A stretch of 64,000 nt of DNA from positions 434,001-498,000 of the forward strand of contig NZ_KZ686270.1 of the NCBI RefSeq assembly GCF_003029735.1. Direction: 5' to 3'. The notes beneath the pieces are model-generated. The model was not told where the DNA came from and made no database searches. It saw nothing but the letters and a program-made list of their open reading frames with translations. The translations under genes and the position numbers were made by a program. This document shows, piece by piece, positions 52,386 to 61,089 of the stretch (its first letter is position 1; every line of letters starts with the position of its first letter). The stretch comes from Pedobacter yulinensis (GTDB lineage Bacteria; Bacteroidota; Bacteroidia; Sphingobacteriales; Sphingobacteriaceae).

Positions 52386-52641
52386 AGTTGTTAACACCGG
52401 CGTTGGTAAAATCGAAAATTTGATCAGCCCAGGGTCATAAACCGGGCTCAAAAAAGCTAATTATTTCGTTTTAAGGCCGTAACGAAAAGTAATGAGTGTT
52501 AATAAGTATTAAAAACGGCTATTTTAACTGACTTTTGGGCGTAAAATAGTCAGCAGGAGCGCTGCCCCGAGGGTTTCTAAACGACCTGAACGATCCGGCA
52601 ATTATTTAGGTTATCACAGGCAGGAACCGGGACCGCCCGTG
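52386..52641. other. Intergenic region between nrdB promoter and rlpA end
   Basis: A/T-rich non-coding stretch. It carries a GCCC/GGGC pair around 52430-52450 but no gene, RNA family or strong terminator that I can recognise. Confidence 0.3.
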
Positions 52642-53031
52642 CTACCGCGAATGGAGGTAGGAGATCTGTACACGCGCCTGCCCATGCCTGTAAAAACCAA
52701 GCGCTTTCGCGGCGGCAGCCGAGACATCAATGATGAACCGCCGTGTAAAGGGGCCACGGTCATTGACAGTTACGTCGATAGTTTTGCCGTTGCTGAGATT
52801 AGTCACGGTAACCACGGTACCGAAAGGAAGGCTGCGGTGAGCGGCGGTAAATTTTTTGGCTCGGTAGCGCTGCCCGCTGGTGGTGCGGTGGCCTTCAAAC
52901 CGGCTCGCATAATAGGTAGCGAGGCCCGTTTTTACCGTTGCCGCGCGGTCGGCAGCACTGTCTGCCTGTTGCGCAGAGACCGGGCGCAGCGCAAAAAACA
53001 ACAGGCAAATTACCGTTAAAGCATGTTTCAT
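52642..53031 (-). CDS. rlpA: Septal ring lytic transglycosylase RlpA family protein
   Basis: Double-psi beta-barrel protein of the RlpA family, 129 residues from the ATG at 53031. A signal peptide (MKHALTVICLLFFALRPVSA|QQ) directs it to the periplasm. The domain shows GLATYYASRFEGHRTTSGQRYRAKKFTAAHRSLPFGTVVTVTNLSNGKTIDVTVNDRGPFTRRFIIDVSAAAAKALGF, with the conserved catalytic His and Asp of RlpA. No SPOR domain is present, so it lacks the usual septal targeting module. Family members cleave denuded peptidoglycan strands. Confidence 0.92.
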   Translation of the reverse strand: MKHALTVICLLFFALRPVSAQQADSAADRAATVKTGLATYYASRFEGHRTTSGQRYRAKKFTAAHRSLPFGTVVTVTNLSNGKTIDVTVNDRGPFTRRFIIDVSAAAAKALGFYRHGQARVQISYLHSR

Positions 53032-53049
53032 CGGCGGTTTGTCAAAAAG

Positions 53050-53078
53050 CAAATATAACAAACAAGGTCACTAACCAA
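53050..53078 (-). promoter_or_regulatory. Predicted promoter of rlpA
   Basis: TATATTTG (53050-53057, minus strand) with TTG at 53076-53078, an 18-nt gap, fits the Bacteroidota promoter pattern. Leader about 15 nt. Confidence 0.5.
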
Positions 53079-53139
53079 AAAAAACCTGCTTTTCTGCCCT
53101 CCCGGGCATCGTTAGCGGGCCGGCTCATGGCAAAATCAT

Positions 53140-53147
53140 TATCTTCG
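53140..53147 (+). promoter_or_regulatory. Predicted -7 promoter element of the DUF2157 gene
   Basis: TATCTTCG fits TAnnTTYG and ends 10 nt before the ATG at 53158. Confidence 0.4.
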
Positions 53148-53157
53148 GAAACAGAAC

Positions 53158-54189
53158 ATGAAAGTAGACAAAGAAAAAAGCGAATTCCTGGACGAGGTGA
53201 TCATGGACTGGGAAAGCCGTGGCCTGATCAGCGAAGAGACCGGGCAGCAGCTGCGCCGCAGTTATGAGGTGAAAACATTCGACTGGCTGCGCCTGGCCCA
53301 ATACTCGTTCTGGGTTGCCCTGGCCTGTGGTTTTATTTCGCTCGGGGCCTTGCTTATCGATCCTTCAATTCTCAAACAGCTGGAGCGAATCTATGAAACC
53401 TCCGATATCGTCATTGCGCTTATCTCCATCGCCCTGGCTGCCTGGCTGTACGCTGTTGGTTTCAGGAGAAAAAAGAAACGGTCAAACCTGCGGTTCAGCA
53501 ACGAAGCCATCCTGTTTATGGCGGTGCTTTTTACAGCAAACGGCATCGCGTACCTTGGCAAATCGCTCGACAAAGGAAGCGGGCACTTCGGATTGCTCAT
53601 TCTCCTTTCTGTGCTGGTTTATGGCCTGATCGGGTATTTTTTCCGCTCGCGCATGATCTGGGCATTTGCGCTGATCTCGCTGGGTGCCTGGTTCGGCACT
53701 GAAACAGGATACCTGAGCCGCGACAGCTATTACCTGGGCATGAACTACCCACTGCGCTTTGTCATTTTCGGGGCCGCGCTAACCGCCCTGTCCCTGCTGC
53801 TGAAAAAACACAGGACACTTTCATACTTTTTCCAGGTCACTTACCTGAGCGGGATGATGTACCTGTTCATTTCCCTTTGGTTCCTGTCTGTTTTCGGCAA
53901 TTTCGCTACACTCGATGACTGGTACAAGGTGCGGCAGCTGAGCCTGTTCTACTGGGCACTGCTTTCTGCGGCGGCCTGTATCGTGAGTACCTGGATCGGT
54001 CTCAAATACCGGGACGATATTGCGCGCGAGTTCGGCATCACTTTTCTCTTTATTAACCTGTACACACGTTATTTTGAGTATTTCTGGGACAGCTGGCATA
54101 AAGCCCTGTTTTTCTCTGTGCTCGCCGCTTCGTTCTGGCTCATTGGCCGGAAAGCAGAAAAGATCTGGAATGTCGATTTCCTGAAATAG
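53158..54189 (+). CDS. DUF2157-like polytopic membrane protein
   Basis: A 343-residue inner-membrane protein. The soluble N-terminus (VIMDWESRGLISEETGQQLRRSYE, residues 14-37) is the short helical segment that starts DUF2157-type proteins. About nine hydrophobic helices follow, for example YSFWVALACGFISLGALLI, IVIALISIALAAWLYAVGF, LLILLSVLVYGLIGYFF and ALFFSVLAASFWLIG. No transport or catalytic motif is visible. Function unknown. Convergent with the LysE-family gene. Confidence 0.8.
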   Translation: MKVDKEKSEFLDEVIMDWESRGLISEETGQQLRRSYEVKTFDWLRLAQYSFWVALACGFISLGALLIDPSILKQLERIYETSDIVIALISIALAAWLYAVGFRRKKKRSNLRFSNEAILFMAVLFTANGIAYLGKSLDKGSGHFGLLILLSVLVYGLIGYFFRSRMIWAFALISLGAWFGTETGYLSRDSYYLGMNYPLRFVIFGAALTALSLLLKKHRTLSYFFQVTYLSGMMYLFISLWFLSVFGNFATLDDWYKVRQLSLFYWALLSAAACIVSTWIGLKYRDDIAREFGITFLFINLYTRYFEYFWDSWHKALFFSVLAASFWLIGRKAEKIWNVDFLK

Positions 54190-54244
54190 GCCAGGCCGCG
54201 CGCCCGCAACCCGGCAGCACAAAACGCCGTCCAACCGGTGTTTT

Positions 54245-54865
54245 TTACCTGATCAAGTGCACATAGATGAGTTTGCCGATGTGGTAGGCGGCCAGAGCAA
54301 AAAAGAGGAAAGCGATACTTTTGCTGATGATGTAACTGCTCAGGTCAAACTTCTCCTGGATGTACCTGGCAAAATGGGAAAAGCCGTACAAGGCCAGGCC
54401 CGCACCCAATCCCGACCCGATGCTGAAAATGATCAGCGAAATGTTGCCGATCTCGATCCACTGGTGTGCAATCAGGTACGTACCAACAAAAAGCCAGTAA
54501 GGCAGCTGCATCGGGTTCAGCACACCCAGTAACATGCCATACTTGATGCTGTCGCGATTGGATGTATCGGCCTTCGGCATTTCCTTACGGCTTCGCCAGG
54601 TGATGACGCCGAGCACAGAAAACATGATGATCATAAATATATCGATCACCTCGCCAAATTTGAACTCGCTGCTCAGCCATTGCACAAAACGCATGATGCA
54701 GAAAGTAAAAAAGACCTCGACAGATGCAAAGGCGATAATAAAGGCATAAGCCTGTTTGATTCCTTTGGAAATAGAGATCTGCACCACCGTGAGGTTGATG
54801 TTACCGGGCGGAATGTACCCGATGGCGTTCAGAACAACACCCAGGACGAAGGTCAGAAAAAGCAT
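54245..54865 (-). CDS. LysE family amino-acid exporter
   Basis: A 206-residue inner-membrane exporter with six helices. The N-terminus GYIPPGNINLTVVQISISKGIKQAYAFIIAFASVEVFFTFCIMRFVQWLS has the Pro-Gly motif and the helix pattern of the LysE/RhtB family, followed by a cytoplasmic loop (WRSRKEMPKADTSNRDS) and KYGMLLGVLNPMQLPYWLFVGTYLI. The substrate (amino acid or analogue) is unknown. The uvrA gene ends 16 nt upstream. A TACATTTG element 5 nt before the ATG suggests separate transcription without a leader. Confidence 0.9.
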   Translation of the reverse strand: MLFLTFVLGVVLNAIGYIPPGNINLTVVQISISKGIKQAYAFIIAFASVEVFFTFCIMRFVQWLSSEFKFGEVIDIFMIIMFSVLGVITWRSRKEMPKADTSNRDSIKYGMLLGVLNPMQLPYWLFVGTYLIAHQWIEIGNISLIIFSIGSGLGAGLALYGFSHFARYIQEKFDLSSYIISKSIAFLFFALAAYHIGKLIYVHLIR

Positions 54866-54870
54866 GGCTG

Positions 54871-54878
54871 CAAATGTA
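54871..54878 (-). promoter_or_regulatory. Predicted -7 promoter element of the LysE gene
   Basis: TACATTTG on the minus strand matches TAnnTTTG and ends 5 nt before the ATG at 54865, just after the uvrA stop. A TTG at 54900-54902, inside uvrA, could be the -33 element. Confidence 0.4.
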
Positions 54879-54881
54879 CAA

Positions 54882-57683
54882 TTATTTCAGATGCTCTTTC
54901 AAAAACTTGCCTGTGTAAGAGTGCGCTACCTCTGCGAGGTCTTCAGGCAGCCCCTCAAACACGAGCGCCCCACCCCCGTCGCCGCCTTCAGGACCAATAT
55001 CAATGACCCAGTCGGCACACTTGATCATGTCCATATTGTGTTCGATCACAATAACCGTATTTCCCTGCTCAATCAGCGTATGCAAGGCTTTCAGCAGCTT
55101 CTTGATGTCGTGAAAATGAAGGCCGGTGGTCGGTTCGTCAAAGATAAATACGGTTTTCGTAGCATTGTTTCCTTTAATGAGGAACGACGCCAGTTTGATG
55201 CGCTGTGCTTCGCCTCCAGACAAGGTATTTGACGATTGCCCCAGGTGTACGTAACCCAGCCCGACATCGACCAACGGCTGTAGTTTAGCGAGTATCTTGG
55301 GGTCCCTGGCAAAGAATGCCACAGCTTCGTCGATCGTTAGGTCCAGGATCTCCGATACATTTTTATCTTTATAAGTTACATCAAGAACCTGTTGCTTGAA
55401 CCGTTTTCCGCCGCAGGCTTCGCAGGGCAGAAAGATATCAGCCATAAACTGCATTTCAATCCGTACCTCGCCCTCGCCCTGGCAAACGTCGCAGCGCCCC
55501 CCTTCCACATTGAAAGAGAAAGCGGCCGGCTTAAGTCCGGCGGCCTTCGCTCCAGGAAGACCAGCAAACAGTGCACGAATGTCGTCCCAGGCTTTTACGT
55601 AGGTAACCGGGTTAGATCTTGACGACCGCCCAATGGGGTTCTGGTCTACCAGTTCCACCTGGCTTACCAACACATAATCGCCGAATATGCCGTCATGCTG
55701 TCCGGTAGCTTCGCCGGCATAATTGCCAATTGCTTTCTGCAGGGCCGGATAAAGTATCTTTTTAACCAGGCTGGTCTTACCCGAACCCGAAACGCCGGTT
55801 ACAGCGGTAAAAATACCAAGGGGAAATTTTACATCTATATTCCTCAGGTTATTTTCCCTGGCTCCCTTGACCAGGATGTGGTCGCGCCACTTGCGTCTTG
55901 AAACCGGCAATTCGATCCGTTCGCTGCCGCTCAGGTACTTGCCGGTCAGGCTGTTTTCATCTTTGATGATCTCATCGTAGGTCCCGCTGAAAACCAGGTT
56001 GCCGCCATGCGTTCCGGCTTCCGGACCAATGTCGATGATGTGGTCTGCCGCCTTCATCATTTCCTCCTCATGCTCAACGACCAGCACGGTATTGCCGACA
56101 TTGCGCAGCGACTGGAGCACCTCGATCAGTTTGTTCGTATCGCGCGGGTGCAGACCGATGCTGGGCTCATCGAGCACATACACCGACCCAACCAGGCTGC
56201 TGCCCAGCGAAGTAGCCAGGTTAATGCGCTGAGACTCACCGCCAGAAAGGGTGTTCGAGAGCCGGTTCAGGGTCAGGTAACCCAGCCCCACATTGTTCAG
56301 ATACAGGATGCGGTTAGCGATCTCGGCCAGCAGCCGGCGCGCAATCTTTTCATCGGTTCCGCTGAGCTCCAGTTCGTTGAAAAACTGCAGCGCTGCGGCG
56401 AGGGGCATGAGCACGATCTGTATAATCGATTTCCCGTTGATCTTGACGTACGAAGCGTCTTTACGCAAACGCGAGCCTTTGCAATCCGGACAGGTTGTTT
56501 TTCCGCGGTAGCGCGAAAGCATGACCCGGTACTGTATTTTATAGGTTTGCTCTTCCAGTTCCTTGAAAAACGCGTTCAGCCCGCTGAAATGCGCGTTGCC
56601 GGTCCACAGCAACTCCTGCTGCTCTTCGGTCAGTTCGCTGTAAGACCGGTGGATCGGAAAGTCGAACTTGCCGGCAACCTTGATGAAACGGTTCAGCCAG
56701 TCACGCATTTTTTCGCCGCGCCAGGGCGCAATGGCATTGTCGTACACACTTTTGCTTTTATCCGGAATAACAAGATCGCGGTCTATACCGATGATGTTTC
56801 CGTAGCCCTCGCAGCGTTTACAAGCCCCGTATGGATTGTTGAAACTGAAGAAATTCGGCGTCGGCTCCTCAAACTGCATTCCGTCCAGTTCAAAACGGTC
56901 GCAGAAATGGGTTGTCCGGCCTTCTGCTTCGACAAAAATATCACCCTTGCCCTCGAAAAACCCCGTCTGGACCGAATCGGCAATGCGGCTCAGCGTCTCC
57001 TCGTCATCGCTGTATACGATGCGGTCAATTAATATTTGTACAGCATCAGATTGTTTGAGCGTTTCATCTTTTACCGACCCGTCTTCCAGCACCTGCTCGA
57101 TCTTGTGGATCTTGCCGCCGATCAGCACACGCAAAAATCCTTTCTGAAGCAAGACAGCCAGCTCCTCTTTCAGGCTGCGGTCATTGTGCGGGTGCAGTGG
57201 GCAGAAAACCGTCACGGCCGTGCCGGCAGGCAGTTTGCTGAAAAAATCGACCACCGTGCTGACCGAATCCCGTTTAACCTCCTGCCCCGACACGGGAGAA
57301 TAAGTTTTACCGATGCGTGAGAAGAGCAGCTTGAGGTAGTCATATATCTCGGTCGAAGTGCCTACCGTTGATCTGGGGTTCGAGGTAATAACCTTTTGTT
57401 CAATGGCAATAGCCGGTGCGATTCCTTTGATGTAGTCGACATCGGGTTTGTTCATGCGGCCCATGAACTGCCGCGCATAGGCCGAAAGGCTTTCTACGTA
57501 ACGCCGTTGTCCTTCCGCATAGAGCGTGTCGAAGGCCAGCGAGGATTTGCCCGACCCTGACATGCCGGTTACAACTACCAGCTTGTTTTTGGGAATGGCA
57601 ACGTCTATGTTTTTCAGGTTGTGCACGCGTGCACCTTTTATAATGATATTTTTCGAGGGGTCTTTTTCGACTTCTTTCTTCAT
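54882..57683 (-). CDS. uvrA: Excinuclease ABC subunit A
   Basis: DNA-damage-recognition ATPase of nucleotide excision repair. The 933-residue protein has two ABC ATPase modules: Walker [29 protein letters not shown] (first), signature [28 protein letters not shown]; and [44 protein letters not shown] (second). Two zinc modules are seen as CKRCEGYGN with CPDCKGSRL, and CDVCQGEGE with CEACGGKRF. Length and motifs match UvrA, with no truncation. The LysE gene follows downstream. Confidence 0.98.
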   Translation of the reverse strand: MKKEVEKDPSKNIIIKGARVHNLKNIDVAIPKNKLVVVTGMSGSGKSSLAFDTLYAEGQRRYVESLSAYARQFMGRMNKPDVDYIKGIAPAIAIEQKVITSNPRSTVGTSTEIYDYLKLLFSRIGKTYSPVSGQEVKRDSVSTVVDFFSKLPAGTAVTVFCPLHPHNDRSLKEELAVLLQKGFLRVLIGGKIHKIEQVLEDGSVKDETLKQSDAVQILIDRIVYSDDEETLSRIADSVQTGFFEGKGDIFVEAEGRTTHFCDRFELDGMQFEEPTPNFFSFNNPYGACKRCEGYGNIIGIDRDLVIPDKSKSVYDNAIAPWRGEKMRDWLNRFIKVAGKFDFPIHRSYSELTEEQQELLWTGNAHFSGLNAFFKELEEQTYKIQYRVMLSRYRGKTTCPDCKGSRLRKDASYVKINGKSIIQIVLMPLAAALQFFNELELSGTDEKIARRLLAEIANRILYLNNVGLGYLTLNRLSNTLSGGESQRINLATSLGSSLVGSVYVLDEPSIGLHPRDTNKLIEVLQSLRNVGNTVLVVEHEEEMMKAADHIIDIGPEAGTHGGNLVFSGTYDEIIKDENSLTGKYLSGSERIELPVSRRKWRDHILVKGARENNLRNIDVKFPLGIFTAVTGVSGSGKTSLVKKILYPALQKAIGNYAGEATGQHDGIFGDYVLVSQVELVDQNPIGRSSRSNPVTYVKAWDDIRALFAGLPGAKAAGLKPAAFSFNVEGGRCDVCQGEGEVRIEMQFMADIFLPCEACGGKRFKQQVLDVTYKDKNVSEILDLTIDEAVAFFARDPKILAKLQPLVDVGLGYVHLGQSSNTLSGGEAQRIKLASFLIKGNNATKTVFIFDEPTTGLHFHDIKKLLKALHTLIEQGNTVIVIEHNMDMIKCADWVIDIGPEGGDGGGALVFEGLPEDLAEVAHSYTGKFLKEHLK

Positions 57684-57748
57684 GTATCTCTGGGAAATTC
57701 CTGGTCAGGGCAGATAAAAAAGGCGGTCGCCTGTGCTCCGCCTGCTTA

Positions 57749-57756
57749 CAAAATTA
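57749..57756 (-). promoter_or_regulatory. Predicted -7 promoter element of uvrA
   Basis: TAATTTTG on the minus strand matches TAnnTTTG, about 65 nt before the ATG. No LexA-type operator is recognised. Confidence 0.4.
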
Positions 57757-57837
57757 AACCGATAAAGTGGGTTTTTCGTTTTTTTAACAATTTAATTGTT
57801 GCTTTTTGACAAAAAAAATTCTTTCTTTGACTTTATA

Positions 57838-57859
57838 ACGACTGTAATAAAACAGTCGT
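57838..57859. promoter_or_regulatory. Inverted repeat upstream of ECF sigma gene
   Basis: Perfect arms ACGACTGT (57838-57845) and ACAGTCGT (57852-57859) with a 6-nt AATAAA spacer, about 90 nt before the sigma ATG. It could be an operator or a leader hairpin. Confidence 0.45.
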
Positions 57860-57950
57860 CAACCCCCAACATAGGAGACAAACTATCGATTCTAAACATC
57901 TACAAATTAATTTTTAGCAAATAGTTAGGGAAATTAGTGTAGGTAATCCT

Positions 57951-58535
57951 ATGAAATTACAATCATTAAACGATCAGGAACTGGTTAAATTGTATATAGC
58001 CGGTAACGAACTGGTCTTGGAAGAATTGTTAAAAAGACATAAATCCAAAATTTACACCTCTATATACCTGTTGGTAAAGGACTCGTACCTTGCCGAAGAC
58101 ATTTTTCAGGACGCTTTTATCAAAGTGATCAATACGCTGCGTTCGGGCCGGTACAACGAAGAAGGCAAGTTTTTGCCCTGGGTTATGCGCATTGCCCATA
58201 ACCTGGTCATCGACTTTTTCAGGAAGGAAAAACGCGCGCCGGTTATCACCAGCTCAGACGGCAGTGATGTGCTGAACCTGCTGCAGTTTCATGATGAAAG
58301 CGCAGAAGACCGGATGCTGCGCGAGCAGACCAGCTCTGACCTCAAAAAAATGATCCGGCTGTTGCCAGATGAGCAAAAGGAAGTTCTGATCATGCGGCAT
58401 TATGCAGACCTGAGTTTTAAGGAAATTGCCGATCTGACAGATGTGAGCATCAATACCGCTCTCGGGCGCATGCGTTATGCACTGAGCAACCTGCGGAAAA
58501 TGATCAGTGCCAAAGAGCTAAGTTACCGGAATTAA
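57951..58535 (+). CDS. ECF-type RNA polymerase sigma factor
   Basis: Sigma-70 family factor of 194 residues. Region 2: LLKRHKSKIYTSIYLLVKDSYLAEDIFQDAFIKVINTLRSGRYNEEGKFLPWVMRIAHNLVIDFFRKEKR. Region 4: IRLLPDEQKEVLIMRHYADLSFKEIADLTDVSINTALGRMRYALSNLRKM, with the helix-turn-helix. No anti-sigma gene with a membrane helix is adjacent; instead a small soluble protein gene lies 148 nt downstream. The sequence looks strongly constrained, as expected for a housekeeping-like ECF factor of this lineage. Confidence 0.93.
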   Translation: MKLQSLNDQELVKLYIAGNELVLEELLKRHKSKIYTSIYLLVKDSYLAEDIFQDAFIKVINTLRSGRYNEEGKFLPWVMRIAHNLVIDFFRKEKRAPVITSSDGSDVLNLLQFHDESAEDRMLREQTSSDLKKMIRLLPDEQKEVLIMRHYADLSFKEIADLTDVSINTALGRMRYALSNLRKMISAKELSYRN

Positions 58536-58621
58536 CCGGCTTTTATACGGCAGACGGTTCTAAAAAATGCGGGGACTACGTGTTTTTCACACCTGTAGTA
58601 ACATTCTTGTTAATAAAGCCT

Positions 58622-58657
58622 GGGGTCTTAAAATAAATCCGGGGATTTAAAATAAAT
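58622..58657 (+). repeat. Tandem direct repeat before small gene
   Basis: Two 17-nt copies, GGGGTCTTAAAATAAAT (58622-58638) and GGGGATTTAAAATAAAT (58641-58657), differ at two bases and are 19 bp apart. They end 26 nt before the ATG at 58684, in the sigma/small-gene gap. Confidence 0.5.
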
Positions 58658-58683
58658 TAGATAGCGGCTCGTTTACTCTGTAA

Positions 58684-58908
58684 ATGATTCCTAAAAATTT
58701 AACCAGGCTTATGACAAGAACCTCTACTACTTTTAAAGGTGCAGAAACGAAAGCCCCACAACCTCTTGAAAAAGGACTAAACCCTGCAGATATGGACGAT
58801 GATCTTTTTTATGAAAGCCTTAAACCACAGCTGGATGATCTGATGAAAGCCCCCGGCGATGAGGTGATCAGCAGGATCCTCGAATATTCCAGGAAAACAA
58901 AGAAATAA
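58684..58908 (+). CDS. Small soluble protein of unknown function downstream of ECF sigma gene
   Basis: A 74-residue protein with no signal peptide, no transmembrane helix and no cysteine. The N-terminal part is Thr/Lys-rich and likely disordered; the C-terminal part is acidic and helical (MDDDLFYESLKPQLDDLMKAPGDEVISRILEYSRKTKK). The start could be the ATG at 58684 or the one at 58711. It lies in line with the sigma gene and ends in front of a clear terminator, so it is expressed as a unit of its own or with the sigma factor. It is not a classical anti-sigma factor. Function unknown. Confidence 0.7.
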   Translation: MIPKNLTRLMTRTSTTFKGAETKAPQPLEKGLNPADMDDDLFYESLKPQLDDLMKAPGDEVISRILEYSRKTKK

Positions 58909-58913
58909 ATACA

Positions 58914-58939
58914 AGCTGCAGAAATGCAGCTTTTTTTTT
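58914..58939 (+). terminator. Intrinsic terminator with GAAA tetraloop
   Basis: Stem AGCTGCA (58914-58920) with TGCAGCT (58925-58931), loop GAAA, followed by a run of nine T. Confidence 0.9.
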
Positions 58940-58950
58940 GCCCTGCGGCT

Positions 58951-58958
58951 TATCTTTG
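58951..58958 (+). promoter_or_regulatory. Predicted -7 promoter element of nth
   Basis: TATCTTTG matches TAnnTTTG exactly and ends 3 nt before the ATG at 58962. The transcript should be leaderless. Confidence 0.5.
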
Positions 58959-58961
58959 CAC

Positions 58962-59627
58962 ATGCTAAAGAAAGAAAGGTACCGCCTGTTTGTTGAACAC
59001 TTCTCTGAACAGCAGCCAGATGCCGAGACAGAACTTCATTACGAAAATCCCTTCCAGCTGCTGGTGGCTGTCATCCTTTCCGCGCAGTGCACAGACAAAC
59101 GCGTGAACATGGTTACGCCTGCTCTGTTTGCACGTTTCCCCGATGCACGTGCACTGGCTTCTGTTACGCCCGATATCGTGTTCGATTACATCAGAAGCAT
59201 CAGTTATCCCAACAACAAGGCAAAACACCTGGTCGGAATGGCCAAAATGCTGCTGGAAGATTTTGGCAGCAAGGTTCCCTCAGACATCAAGGACCTGCAG
59301 CGCATGCCGGGCGTTGGGCGCAAAACGGCAAATGTCATTGCCTCGGTCATTTATCAGGCGCCGGCCATGGCTGTAGACACACATGTATTCAGGGTATCCC
59401 GGCGCGTGGGCCTGACCACCGGAAGAACGCCACTGGCAGTAGAAAAAGACCTGGTTAAACACCTGCCGCAGCACACCATCCACCTGGCGCACCATTGGCT
59501 CATTTTGCATGGCCGTTATGTTTGCATTGCACGTACGCCAAAATGTGAGGTTTGCCAGATCAGCCATTTTTGCCGCTATTTTGAACAGCGTGTAAAAAAG
59601 ATCCGGCTGATTGAAACGACCGGTTAA
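58962..59627 (+). CDS. nth: Endonuclease III
   Basis: DNA glycosylase/AP lyase for oxidised pyrimidines in base-excision repair. From the ATG at 58962 the protein has 221 residues. Helix-hairpin-helix: LQRMPGVGRKTANVIA with catalytic Lys121; catalytic Asp139 in AVDTHVFRVSRR; and the [4Fe-4S] cysteines 188, 195, 198 and 204 (C-x6-C-x2-C-x5-C). An in-frame TTG at 58938 lies in the T-tract of the terminator and is rejected. Confidence 0.97.
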   Translation: MLKKERYRLFVEHFSEQQPDAETELHYENPFQLLVAVILSAQCTDKRVNMVTPALFARFPDARALASVTPDIVFDYIRSISYPNNKAKHLVGMAKMLLEDFGSKVPSDIKDLQRMPGVGRKTANVIASVIYQAPAMAVDTHVFRVSRRVGLTTGRTPLAVEKDLVKHLPQHTIHLAHHWLILHGRYVCIARTPKCEVCQISHFCRYFEQRVKKIRLIETTG

Positions 59628-59760
59628 TTTTTTTTTCTACAATTATTGACATCGCTAATTTTTTGCGTATTTTCGCTAAAATATTTAGCATTATTAGTTA
59701 TCAACAGCTGCGCTATTTACTTTACTTACAGTTTATATTTACGATCCAGATTTTTTTAGC

Positions 59761-60777
59761 ATGAGCACGCCAAACACAGACAAATTAAAAGCATTACAGC
59801 TTACTTTAGATAAACTTGAAAAATCGTACGGAAAAGGTACGATCATGAAACTCGGCGATTCGGCCATTGAATCGATTGAGGCCATATCAACAGGTTCGCT
59901 GAGCCTGGATATCGCTCTTGGCATCGGTGGCATACCGAAAGGCCGGGTTATTGAGATTTACGGGCCTGAATCTTCGGGTAAAACCACCCTGGCCACCCAC
60001 ATCATTGCAGAAGCGCAGAAAAAAGGGGGCATTGCTGCATTTATCGATGCTGAGCACGCGTTCGACCAATTTTACGCCAAGAAATTGGGCGTTGATACTG
60101 ATAACCTGCTGATTTCACAACCAGATAATGGTGAGCAGGCACTGGAAATTGCCGATAACCTGATTCGTTCGGGTGCGATCGACGTGATCGTGATCGACTC
60201 GGTCGCGGCCCTGGTACCGAAAGGTGAAATTGAAGGGGAAATGGGCGACAGCAAAATGGGTCTCCAGGCACGACTTATGAGCCAGGCCCTGCGTAAGCTG
60301 ACCGGCACCATATCAAAAACAGGCTGCGCCTGTATCTTTATTAACCAGCTGCGCGAAAAGATCGGCGTCATGTTCGGAAACCCTGAAACGACCACCGGTG
60401 GTAACGCCCTTAAGTTTTACGCTTCTGTACGGCTGGATATTCGCAGGATTTCGCAGATCAAGGATGCCGATGAGGTATCAGGTAACCGCGTTAAAGTGAA
60501 AATCGTTAAAAACAAGGTAGCGCCGCCTTTCCGCATTGCAGAGTTCGACATCATGTTCGGTGAAGGCATCTCCAAATCAGGCGAGATTATTGACCTGGGC
60601 GTCGACTTCGGTATCATTAAAAAAGCAGGATCCTGGTTCTCTTACGGCGATACCAAACTCGGACAGGGCCGCGATGCGGTTAAACAACTCCTGCTCGATA
60701 ATCCTGAACTTGCCGAAGAACTCGAAACCCGGATCAAGGCCGAGGTTACCGGCGATAAACTTGAAGACAAAGGATAA
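59761..60777 (+). CDS. recA: Recombinase RecA
   Basis: ATP-dependent strand-exchange protein, SOS co-protease. The 338-residue protein has Walker [10 protein letters not shown] (68-76), [20 protein letters not shown], Walker [77 protein letters not shown] and the C-terminal domain. It has no intein. No SOS box is recognised upstream. The gene stands alone, with a terminator about 100 nt downstream. Confidence 0.98.
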   Translation: MSTPNTDKLKALQLTLDKLEKSYGKGTIMKLGDSAIESIEAISTGSLSLDIALGIGGIPKGRVIEIYGPESSGKTTLATHIIAEAQKKGGIAAFIDAEHAFDQFYAKKLGVDTDNLLISQPDNGEQALEIADNLIRSGAIDVIVIDSVAALVPKGEIEGEMGDSKMGLQARLMSQALRKLTGTISKTGCACIFINQLREKIGVMFGNPETTTGGNALKFYASVRLDIRRISQIKDADEVSGNRVKVKIVKNKVAPPFRIAEFDIMFGEGISKSGEIIDLGVDFGIIKKAGSWFSYGDTKLGQGRDAVKQLLLDNPELAEELETRIKAEVTGDKLEDKG

Positions 60778-61089
60778 TCAGACATAAGCCGTCACGACGT
60801 ATCTGTTTTCGTGATATTGTCCACGTTCAGATGTTGCGCTCCACACCTTGAAGCCTGCTCGACGAGAGTCAGCATACAGAAAAAGGTCGTTCCCCGTTGG
60901 GAAACGACCTTTTTTATTTAGTCAGGGAGCGCAAATCTAACCTGGCCTAAACCCATGGATCTTAGTGGCAGCGTCCTCTCGCTAATGTACAGGTTTTCTT
61001 CAGGCGACCTTTTTTAGACTTTTATGTTGCAGGCAGTCCCTTACAGGAAATCCTGAAGACCGAGGCATACCTATCGGCCAGCGGATAAC
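60778..61089. other. Intergenic region between convergent recA and tamB-like genes
   Basis: Apart from the terminator at 60881-60917, I see no gene, RNA family, repeat or promoter in this 312-bp stretch. Confidence 0.5.
60881..60917 (+). terminator. Intrinsic terminator downstream of recA
   Basis: Stem AAAAGGTCGTT-c-CCC with GGG-a-AACGACCTTTT, 3-nt loop, then a T-tract. The flanking A-tract lets it also work on the minus strand for the tamB-like gene. Confidence 0.85.

Noticed and set aside
59628..59760. Possible SOS/LexA operator upstream of recA
   Set aside because: No clear inverted-repeat operator could be identified in this A/T-rich region.
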